Below, one piece after another: positions 36,579-43,371 of a stretch of 64,000 nucleotides of DNA (positions are counted from its first letter, which is position 1; each line of letters begins with the position of its first letter). The notes beneath the pieces were generated by a model, which was not told the origin of the DNA, did not search any database, and saw only the letters and a list, made by a program, of their open reading frames with translations. Source of the DNA: Halorussus halobius (GTDB lineage Archaea > Halobacteriota > Halobacteria > Halobacteriales > Haladaptataceae); contig NZ_SBIU01000005.1 in assembly GCF_004765805.1 (NCBI RefSeq), positions 248,001-312,000 on the forward strand, given 5' to 3'. The position numbers and the translations under genes are program-made.

Positions 36579-36668
36579 CATCGGCACGGCACCGAATCCG
36601 CCCAACATCCGCCCCGCCCAGCATCCGCCCCGCCCAGCATCCGCACGGCACCGCATCCGCCCAGCACC
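36579..36668. repeat. 16-base GC-rich minisatellite in a 440-base gap
   Basis: A 16-base unit beginning CATCCG repeats with exact copies at 36606-36621 and 36622-36637, and diverged copies at 36579-36594, 36638-36653 and 36654-36668. The variant at 36641-36652 (CCGCACGGCACC) is the reverse complement of 24402-24413 in the other repeat-rich gap. The remaining gap 36289-36728 shows no gene that I can support. There are no CRISPR-like spacers, because the units abut. Confidence 0.7.
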
Positions 36669-36694
36669 CATCCACGAACCGACCACCGCGCGGG

Positions 36695-36704
36695 ATAATT
36701 TTAA
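36695..36704 (+). promoter_or_regulatory. TATA box before the 47-residue ORF
   Basis: ATAATTTTAA lies 25-34 bases before ATG 36729, in strong contrast to the GC-rich repeats just upstream. It is the main evidence that the short ORF is expressed. Confidence 0.5.
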
Positions 36705-36728
36705 CTCCGCCGGTCGGTAGGTGGTGAC

Positions 36729-36872
36729 ATGGTCCTCAGTTTGGCGGCCTACGTCTACGCGTCGGTTACGACCGAAACGCACCGGTTCGACGAGGGGTTC
36801 GCGTTCGTCCTCTTTCTGGCCGACGCGTTCACCGCCGCCGCGATCGTCCCGTCAGCACCGTTCGCGGGGTGA
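36729..36872 (+). CDS. Possible 47-residue hydrophobic protein
   Basis: ATG 36729 to TGA 36870-36872. The peptide has a hydrophobic N terminus (MVLSLAAYVYASVTTETHRF) and a second hydrophobic stretch (GFAFVLFLADAFTAAAIVPSAPF), so one or two membrane segments are possible. The only support is the well-placed TATA box and a codon pattern like its neighbours. It ends about 105 bases before an HTH-10 gene. No family is recognised. Confidence 0.42.
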   Translation: MVLSLAAYVYASVTTETHRFDEGFAFVLFLADAFTAAAIVPSAPFAG

Positions 36873-36977
36873 GTCGCGGACGCTCCGCCCGAAGGACGCC
36901 CGCCGATACCCCCACGTTCGCCCGCCGGGCCGCGCCGCCCAAACGCCCTTACCGGGTCGCCCCGAAACCGCAACGCC

Positions 36978-37622
36978 ATGAGCGTCATCGCGGCGGTCTC
37001 GGTCCCCGTCGAGGATTTTCCGCTCGGCCGCGCGCTCGAAGAGACGCCCGACGTGCGGGTCGAACTCGACCGCATCGTCCCGACCGGCGACGCCGTGTTA
37101 CCGTTCTTCTGGGCGTGGGGCGAGGACGTCGACTCCCTCGTGACCACGCTCGCCGAGGACGCGAGCGTCGAGGAGGTCGCGGTGCCCGACCGCGTGGACG
37201 GCGGCGCGCTGGTCCGGGCGACGTGGACCGCCGCCCCCGGACTCGTCGCGGGCATCGCGGAGTCGGGCGTGACCCTGCTGGAGGCGTATCGGTGGGAGGA
37301 GTTCTGGCGGCTCCGGCTCCGGTCGCCCGACCACGAGTCGGTCGTCGCGCTTCAGCGCTACTGCGCCGACCACGACGTCGACCTCCGACTGGAGTGGATT
37401 CACACCCTCGCGGCGATCGAGGCCGGCGAGCAGTACGGGCTGACCGACGACCAGCGCCGGACCGTGGTGGCGGCGTTCGAGCGGGGTTACTTCGACGACC
37501 CGCGCGGGATCACCATCGAGGAACTCGCAGCGGGCGCGGACGTCTCGCCCCGCGCCGTCTCGAAGCGGCTCCGCCGGGGCCTCCGGAACCTCGTGGACGC
37601 GACGCTCGCGGTCGAAGAGTGA
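36978..37622 (+). CDS. HTH-10 (bacterio-opsin activator type) transcriptional regulator
   Basis: 214 residues. The N-terminal domain begins AAVSVPVEDFPLGRALEE and includes VELDRIVPTGDAVLPFFW. The C terminus carries LTDDQRRTVVAAFERGYFDDPRGITIEELAAG and a helix-turn-helix ADVSPRAVSKRLRRGLRNL. It is clearly related to the regulator at 51002-51667 across its whole length. It is followed by a HalOD1 protein after 110 bases, as is the other copy. Target genes are unknown. Confidence 0.85.
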   Translation: MSVIAAVSVPVEDFPLGRALEETPDVRVELDRIVPTGDAVLPFFWAWGEDVDSLVTTLAEDASVEEVAVPDRVDGGALVRATWTAAPGLVAGIAESGVTLLEAYRWEEFWRLRLRSPDHESVVALQRYCADHDVDLRLEWIHTLAAIEAGEQYGLTDDQRRTVVAAFERGYFDDPRGITIEELAAGADVSPRAVSKRLRRGLRNLVDATLAVEE

Positions 37623-37732
37623 CCCCGACATAAACCCGTTCGCTGCCGAACCCGCGAGGGTACGTCGCCACGTCTCGAATGCCAGTTCGGGACTCCCCCG
37701 TCCGAGGCGGTGCCCCGAACGCACGAACTACC

Positions 37733-38026
37733 ATGAGCGAGAACCACCCCCGACTACGCCGCGAGACGGCACTGACCTACGAAGTACCCGACGACCAGAC
37801 CCTCAGCGAGGGCGTCGTCGCGGCGGTGGCCGACGCGTCCGAGGCCGACCCGACCCGGCTCGCCCCGCTGGCCAGGACCGTCGACCCGGAGGCGCTCGAC
37901 GCGCTGTTCGGCGACCGCTACGACGGCACCGCCAGGGCCGACGGCGTCGTCCGGTTCTCGTTTTGCGGCTACGAGGTGGTCGCCTGCGGCGACGGCTGGG
38001 TGTCGGTCCTCGGCGCTGACGGGTGA
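37733..38026 (+). CDS. HalOD1 output-domain protein
   Basis: 97 residues from ATG 37733. The single HalOD1 domain shows LTYEVPDDQTLSEGVVAAVADASEADP, then LARTVDPEALDALF and VRFSFCGYEVVACGDGWV. HalOD1 is a haloarchaea-specific output domain presumed to act in signal transduction with HTH-10 or receiver proteins. The partner here is the upstream HTH-10 gene. A longer start at 37679 is possible but adds non-conserved residues. Confidence 0.82.
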   Translation: MSENHPRLRRETALTYEVPDDQTLSEGVVAAVADASEADPTRLAPLARTVDPEALDALFGDRYDGTARADGVVRFSFCGYEVVACGDGWVSVLGADG

Positions 38027-38125
38027 GGCGGGCGCGTCCGCCCGCCGGGACGTCGGGGCCGTCTCGCCGTCGGACGGGCCGCCGGTTCCCAAACGGTTAA
38101 CGCGGTCGGGGCGCACTCCACGGGT

Positions 38126-39673
38126 ATGACAGCGGCCGCAGACCGCATCTTCACGAACGCGACAGTCCGCGCGCTCGACGGGTCCGGGGACGCCGCCGAG
38201 GCGGTGGCGGTCCGGGACGGCGAGGTCGTCCGGGTCGGCGACGCCTACGAGGTCGACTTCCTGCGCGGCGTCGAGACGGACGTCGTGGACCTCGGCGGTC
38301 GGGTCCTCCTGCCGGGCTTCGTCGACGCCCACACCCACCTCCAGTATCTCGGGCGCTCGCTGGTCCACGCCGACCTCTCGGCGGCCGACTCGCCCGACGA
38401 CTGCGTCGACCTGCTGGCCGAGAGTGCGGACGGCGACGCGGGCGACGCCGACGAGTGGATTCTGGGCTTTGGCTTCGACGAGAGCGCGTGGTCGGAGTCG
38501 CGGTACCTGACCCGCGAGGACCTCGACCGCGCCAGCGAGGCCCGCCCCGTCGCGGCGTTCCGCGAGGACATGCACATCGCGGCGGTCAACTCGGTCGCGC
38601 TCGACCGATACGCCGACGAGATGCCCGACGCGGACGTCCGGACCGAGGGCGGCGAGCCGACCGGCGTCGTCGTCGAGGAGGCCGTCGACGTCGTCTACGA
38701 GGCCATCGAACCGGACGCCGAGGGGACCCGCGAACTGCTCGACGCCGCCCAGCGCGAGGCACATCGGGTGGGCGTCACGGCCGTCCACGACATGGTCCGG
38801 GACTCGCGCGCCCCGCAGGTCTACCGCGAGATGGACCGCAACGGCGACCTCGCGCTCCGGGTGCGACTCAACTACTGGTCGGACCACCTCGACGCGCTGG
38901 TCGAGACCGGCCTCCGGACGAACCACGGCAGCGAGTTCGTTCGGGTCGGTGCGGTCAAGACGTTCACCGACGGGAGCCTCGGCGGTCGGACGGCCAGGCT
39001 CTCGGAGCCGTACGCCGATTCCGACGCCTCGGAAACCGGCCAGTGGGTCGTCGCGCCCGACGAACTCCGGGACTTCGTGGACCGAGCCGACGGCGAGGGT
39101 TACCAGCTCGCGGCCCACGCCATCGGCGACGAGGCGGTCGACGAAGTCCTCTCGGCGTACGAGACGACCGACGACCCCGGCGAATCGCGCCACCGGGTCG
39201 AACACGCCGAACTCGTCTCCGACGGGAACGTCGAGCGATTCGCGGACTCGGGGGTCGTGGCGTCGGTCCAACCCAACTTCCTCAAGTGGGCGGACGACGG
39301 CGGCCTCTACGACGCCCGCCTCGGGGCCGAGCGCAGGCGGAAGGCCGACCGGTTCGCGGACCTGCTCGACGCGGGCGCGCGACTCGCGTTCGGAAGCGAC
39401 TGCATGCCCTTCGACCCCCTGTTCGGCGTGCATCAGGCCGTCAACGCGCCCGAGGACTGCCAGCGACTCTCGGTCACCGAGGCGCTCCGGGCGTACACCA
39501 GCGGGGCGGCCTACGCCGGGTTCGACGAGGACAGACTGGGAACCGTCGACGTCGGCAAGAAGGCCGACCTCGTGGCGCTGGAGCGCTCGCCGTGGGAACA
39601 TCCCGAGGACGTCGAGAACGTCGACGTGGCGCTGACCGTCGTGGACGGCGACGTGGTGTACGACGGGCGGTAA
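38126..39673 (+). CDS. Amidohydrolase, YtcJ-like (exoenzyme-regulatory AepA family)
   Basis: 515 residues of the metal-dependent amidohydrolase superfamily. Metal ligands: His69 and His71 in VDAHTHL. Further conserved segments are VGAVKTFTDGSLGGRTARL, LAAHAIGDEAVD, RVEHAEL and FGSDCMPFDPL, whose Asp closes the active site. A composite beta-sandwich is formed by the N-terminal ~60 and last ~60 residues (GTVDVGKKADLVAL). YtcJ-type enzymes hydrolyse N-acyl or cyclic amides; the natural substrate is seldom known. It is a single gene, convergent with menE. Confidence 0.83.
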   Translation: MTAAADRIFTNATVRALDGSGDAAEAVAVRDGEVVRVGDAYEVDFLRGVETDVVDLGGRVLLPGFVDAHTHLQYLGRSLVHADLSAADSPDDCVDLLAESADGDAGDADEWILGFGFDESAWSESRYLTREDLDRASEARPVAAFREDMHIAAVNSVALDRYADEMPDADVRTEGGEPTGVVVEEAVDVVYEAIEPDAEGTRELLDAAQREAHRVGVTAVHDMVRDSRAPQVYREMDRNGDLALRVRLNYWSDHLDALVETGLRTNHGSEFVRVGAVKTFTDGSLGGRTARLSEPYADSDASETGQWVVAPDELRDFVDRADGEGYQLAAHAIGDEAVDEVLSAYETTDDPGESRHRVEHAELVSDGNVERFADSGVVASVQPNFLKWADDGGLYDARLGAERRRKADRFADLLDAGARLAFGSDCMPFDPLFGVHQAVNAPEDCQRLSVTEALRAYTSGAAYAGFDEDRLGTVDVGKKADLVALERSPWEHPEDVENVDVALTVVDGDVVYDGR

Positions 39674-39702
39674 CCGGTCGAAGTCGAGCGTCGGAACGCG
39701 CC

Positions 39703-41301
39703 TCAGCCCCCGTCGTCCCGTCCGTCGGCCGCGCGCAGACGCTCCCGGACGGCTTCGCGCTCGACGGTTCCCGAGGCGGTCCGTGGCAGTTCGTCGGCGA
39801 ACGCCACGGTCCGGGGGCGCTCGAAGCCGGCGAGTCGCCCCTCGCAGTGAGCGTCGACGTCCGCGACCGAGAGGTCCGCGCCGGCCTCGGGCACCACGAG
39901 CGCGGCGACGCGCTCGCCCCACTCGTCGTCGTCGAGGCCGACCACCGCCGCCTCGCGCACGTCCGGGTGGTCGCGCAGGGCCTCGACCACCGCGCCGGGA
40001 TGGACGTTCTCCCCGCCCGTGACGATGCGGTCCGAGCGCCGATTCAGCACCCAGATGCGTCCCGATTCGTCCCGATACCCCACGTCGCCGGTGTGGAGGC
40101 CGTACTCGCCGAACGCCGCGTCTGTGGCCTCGGGGTCGCCGTAGTAGCCCGGCGTCACGGTCGGCCCCGAGACGACGAGTTCCCCGACCTCGCCCGCCGG
40201 AAGCGGGTCCGGCTCGCCGTCGTTCTCGTTCGCGCCTTCGCCCCCGGTTGCGTCCACGTCGACCACGGTCACGTCGGTCCAGAGCAGCGGCCGACCCACG
40301 GTGCCGTCGTGTTCGAAAGCCTCGCGCGGGCGGGCCGTGGCTATCTGGGAGGCGGTCTCGGTCATGCCGTAGGTCGGGTGGACCGGCACGCCGCGGTCGG
40401 CACACCGCGAGAGCAGTTCCTCGGGCGCGGGCGCACCCCCGAGCAGGACGAACCGGAGCGAGTCGGCCCAGTCCTCGCGGGCGTCGAGCATCCGGCGGAG
40501 CATCGTCGGCACGAGCGAGACGCCCGTGACCGCGTACTCGGCCACGGCGTCGGCGGCCGCGCCCGCGTCGAAGCCCTCCTGCAGCACGACCGTCGTTCCG
40601 TACAGCGCCGACCGGAGCGCCACCGACAGCCCGCCCATGTGGTACATCGACAGGCAGAGGAGCCACCGGTCGTCGGGGGTCACGCCGAGTCGGAACGCCG
40701 AGGCGGTCGCGCTCGCCAGCAGGTTCCCGGTCGTGAGTTCGACCGCCTTCGGGTCGCCCGTGGTGCCGGAGGTGAACAGCAACGCCTGGGGGTCCGACCG
40801 GGACCACGACGCCGACTCGAACTCGTCGGGCTCGCGCTCGGCCAGCGCGGCGACCGACGCCTCGGTCGGCGAGTCGACTGACGCGACCGGGACCTCACCG
40901 AGCGCGAGCGCGTCGGCCTCGGTGTCGGCCTCGCAGACCAGCAGGGTCGGCTCCGCGAGGTCGGCCTGCCGGGACAGCTCCGGGCGAGCGAGCCTGACGT
41001 TCAGCGGCACCAGCACCGCGCCCAGCCGCATCGCGGCGTGGACGAGCCGGACGAACGCGGGACGGGTCTCCAGCACCACGCCGAGGTGGTCGCCCGCGCG
41101 CACGCCGAGGCTCGCCAGCCGGCCCGCCGTCCGCTCGACCGCCGCGTCCAACTCGGCGTAGGTCCGTTCGGTCCCCGCCTCGGCGTCCACGAGCGCGGTC
41201 GCCCCGGGCGAGACTCGCGCCCGGTGGGCCAGCCAGTCGCTCGTCGGCCAGTCGCGCGCCGGTTCGGCGCGCGACCGGCCCGCTCGACGGGGGTCAGTCA
41301 C
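39703..41301 (-). CDS. menE: o-Succinylbenzoate-CoA ligase
   Basis: 532 residues from GTG 41301, overlapping the menC stop by eight bases; this fixes the start against the longer open frame. Adenylate-forming motifs: LLFTSGTTGDPKAVELT (P-loop), PTYGMTETAS, YGLHTGDVGYRD and the C-terminal RTASGTVERE with the catalytic-lysine position altered to Thr-Val (usually GK). It activates o-succinylbenzoate for menaquinone synthesis. The gene order menA-menC-menE supports this over a generic acyl-CoA synthetase. Confidence 0.85.
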   Translation of the reverse strand: MTDPRRAGRSRAEPARDWPTSDWLAHRARVSPGATALVDAEAGTERTYAELDAAVERTAGRLASLGVRAGDHLGVVLETRPAFVRLVHAAMRLGAVLVPLNVRLARPELSRQADLAEPTLLVCEADTEADALALGEVPVASVDSPTEASVAALAEREPDEFESASWSRSDPQALLFTSGTTGDPKAVELTTGNLLASATASAFRLGVTPDDRWLLCLSMYHMGGLSVALRSALYGTTVVLQEGFDAGAAADAVAEYAVTGVSLVPTMLRRMLDAREDWADSLRFVLLGGAPAPEELLSRCADRGVPVHPTYGMTETASQIATARPREAFEHDGTVGRPLLWTDVTVVDVDATGGEGANENDGEPDPLPAGEVGELVVSGPTVTPGYYGDPEATDAAFGEYGLHTGDVGYRDESGRIWVLNRRSDRIVTGGENVHPGAVVEALRDHPDVREAAVVGLDDDEWGERVAALVVPEAGADLSVADVDAHCEGRLAGFERPRTVAFADELPRTASGTVEREAVRERLRAADGRDDGG

Positions 41302-42340
41302 GGTGCCCCCACGTGTCAGCAGTGCCGTTGCCCGCGCCCTGCGGGACCACCGCTCGGCCGTCCGCGACCGGCGCGATGTCCGGCCCGAGGTCGGATTCGA
41401 GCCGGCTGGCGGTCGCGAGCCCGCAGGCCGGTCGGTCGGGAATCGCGGCCGCGACGTGGACCGCGGCGGTCCGTGCGACCGACCCGTCGACGGTCGTGGT
41501 GACGACAGGCTCGACGCCCGCCTCGCGGGCGCGCCGGCCGGCCGCGACCGCGGGTCGCGGCCCGCCCAGCGCCATCGGCTTGAGGACGACCGCCTCGGGG
41601 TCGGCGTCGAGCGCGTCGTCGAGCGCGACCCGCGCCAGCGTCTCGTCGAGCGCGACCGGCCCCGAGAGCGCCGCGAGTCCCGCGATGTCGGTCGCGGGCA
41701 GGGGTTGCTCGACGTAGGCGAGTCGGTCGCCGACCGCGTCGAGGAACTGCTGGGCCGTCGCGCGGTCCCACGCCCCGTTGGCGTCGGCCCGGAGTCCGAC
41801 CCCGTCAAGCGCGTCGGCTACGGCGTCGATTCGCTCGATATCGGCCGAGACGGAGCGCGCGCCCACCTTGAGTTTCACACAGTCGAAGCCCGCGTCGGCG
41901 GCCGATTCGGCCGCCGCGACCGTCTCGGCGACCGGGGCGTCGCCCACGGTGGCGTTCACCGGGACGCTCTCGATCCGGTCGGCCGAGCCGAGGTAGCGAT
42001 AGAGCGCGACGCCCTCGCGGGACGCGCCCAGGTCCGCCAGCGCGAGGTCGAGCGCGTGGCGCGCGGCCGGGGCGTCGTCGAGGTCCGCGAGGACCGATTC
42101 GAGGTCCGCGCCCGCCTCGACCGCCTCGGCGGCTTCGTCGAGCGCCGCCTCGCACTCGTCGTCGCCCTCGGTCCAGCCCGACAGGGGCGTGGCCTCGCCC
42201 ACGCCCACAGCACTGGCTCCGGGTTCGCTATCTCCGGACTCGACGCGGACCAGCAGCCCCTCGCGGCGCTCGACGGTGCCCCGCGCGGTGTCCAGCGGTT
42301 CGGCCAGCGGGAGCGAGAAGGGCCGCAGGCCGACGTTCAC
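41294..42340 (-). CDS. menC: o-Succinylbenzoate synthase
   Basis: 348 residues from GTG 42340, whose GTGA overlaps the menA stop. Enolase-superfamily features: KLKVG-type lysines in CVKLKVGA, metal-binding Asp in LRADANGAWD, Glu in VEQPLPATD, Asp/Glu in ALDETLA and the second catalytic Lys in VVLKPMALGG. It dehydrates SHCHC to o-succinylbenzoate. The middle gene of the menA-menC-menE operon. Confidence 0.88.
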   Translation of the reverse strand: MNVGLRPFSLPLAEPLDTARGTVERREGLLVRVESGDSEPGASAVGVGEATPLSGWTEGDDECEAALDEAAEAVEAGADLESVLADLDDAPAARHALDLALADLGASREGVALYRYLGSADRIESVPVNATVGDAPVAETVAAAESAADAGFDCVKLKVGARSVSADIERIDAVADALDGVGLRADANGAWDRATAQQFLDAVGDRLAYVEQPLPATDIAGLAALSGPVALDETLARVALDDALDADPEAVVLKPMALGGPRPAVAAGRRAREAGVEPVVTTTVDGSVARTAAVHVAAAIPDRPACGLATASRLESDLGPDIAPVADGRAVVPQGAGNGTADTWGHRD

Positions 42341-43278
42341 GCTATCAGCCCCAGCGCGAACAGCGCGGCGTAGCCCGCCAGCAGCTTGCCGGTCCGCTCC
42401 AGCGCGGGGTTGAGCGCCTCGCCTGAGGTGTCGGTCAGGACGGTCCGCGTGACGACGGCCGCGTACGGAATCGTGACCAGCGGCAGGAGGACCGCCGGCG
42501 AGTGGTCCCCAGCGAGCCAGAACCAGAACGGGGTGGCGTACGCCAGCGCGAGCATGCCGACGAATTCGGCCCGACTCGCCCGATAGCCGAGCAGGACCGC
42601 CAGCGTCGTCTTGCCGGCCTCGCGGTCGGTTTCGAGGTCCCGGACGTTGTTGACCACCATGATGTTCGTGGAGATGGCCGCGACCGGGAGGCTGGCAGCG
42701 AGCGCCGCGAGCGTGACCGTCCCCTCCGGAATCGCGGTCGGGAAGGCTCCCGCGAGGACGCTAGCGGCCTGCACGTAGACGGTGCCCGTCACCGCGACGA
42801 CGCCGAAGAAGACGAACACGAACAGGTCGCCGAGCCCGTGCGAGCCCAGCGGATAGGGGCCGCCGGCGTACGCGATTCCCGAGACCACGCTGGCAAGCCC
42901 GATTGCGAGGATGGGGACGCCGCCCACCCACACGAGATAGACCCCGACGAGGACGGCCAGCGCGAAGGTGGCGTACATCGCGCGCTTGACCTGCGTCGGC
43001 GGGATGAGCCCCGACTGCGTGACGCGGGTGAACCCCTCGCGGTCGTCGGTGTCGACGCCCTTCACGGCGTCGTAGTAGTCGTTCGCGAAGTTGGTCCCGA
43101 TCTGGATGAGGGCCGCGCCGACCAGCGCCGCCAGCGCCGGGAGCGGCGCGAACACGCCCTCGTGGACCGCGAGCCCGGTGCCCACGACGACGGGCGCGGC
43201 GGCCGCCGGCAGGGTGTGGGGCCGGGCCGCCATCAGCCACGCCTCCCGTCTGGAGCGTTCGGTTGCGACGTCGCTCAT
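42337..43278 (-). CDS. menA: 1,4-Dihydroxy-2-naphthoate polyprenyltransferase
   Basis: 313 residues with eight to nine membrane helices. The first Asp-rich prenyl-diphosphate motif is NFANDYYDAVKGVDTDDREG, and the second is NNVRDLETDREAGKTTLA. It attaches the isoprenoid tail to dihydroxynaphthoate in the membrane, giving demethylmenaquinone. First gene of the men operon. Menaquinone feeds electrons toward oxidases such as the ba3 enzyme encoded nearby. Confidence 0.92.
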   Translation of the reverse strand: MSDVATERSRREAWLMAARPHTLPAAAAPVVVGTGLAVHEGVFAPLPALAALVGAALIQIGTNFANDYYDAVKGVDTDDREGFTRVTQSGLIPPTQVKRAMYATFALAVLVGVYLVWVGGVPILAIGLASVVSGIAYAGGPYPLGSHGLGDLFVFVFFGVVAVTGTVYVQAASVLAGAFPTAIPEGTVTLAALAASLPVAAISTNIMVVNNVRDLETDREAGKTTLAVLLGYRASRAEFVGMLALAYATPFWFWLAGDHSPAVLLPLVTIPYAAVVTRTVLTDTSGEALNPALERTGKLLAGYAALFALGLIA

Positions 43279-43329
43279 GTCGGTAGTTGCGGCGAGCCCG
43301 CCATAGCACCTGTGATTTCGGCGGCGCGG

Positions 43330-43371
43330 GCGACCGGCCTGAGTCAGTCAGGCGACCGGCCTGAGTCAGTC
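43330..43371. repeat. 22-base tandem duplication across the end of the copper ATPase gene
   Basis: A 20-base sequence is exactly repeated at 43330-43349 and 43352-43371 (period 22). The right copy contains the ATPase stop codon (43366-43368), so the left copy duplicates the gene's last codons and stop just downstream. This is a small, probably recent slippage or duplication event. Confidence 0.75.

Noticed and set aside
24358..36668. CRISPR array in the repeat-rich gaps at 24.4 and 36.6 kb
   Set aside because: Repeat units abut or vary without regular unique spacers, and no cas genes are present.
37754..40807. Long minus-strand frame opposite the amidohydrolase
   Set aside because: No motifs; it overlaps menE in another frame and reads through the amidohydrolase in antisense.
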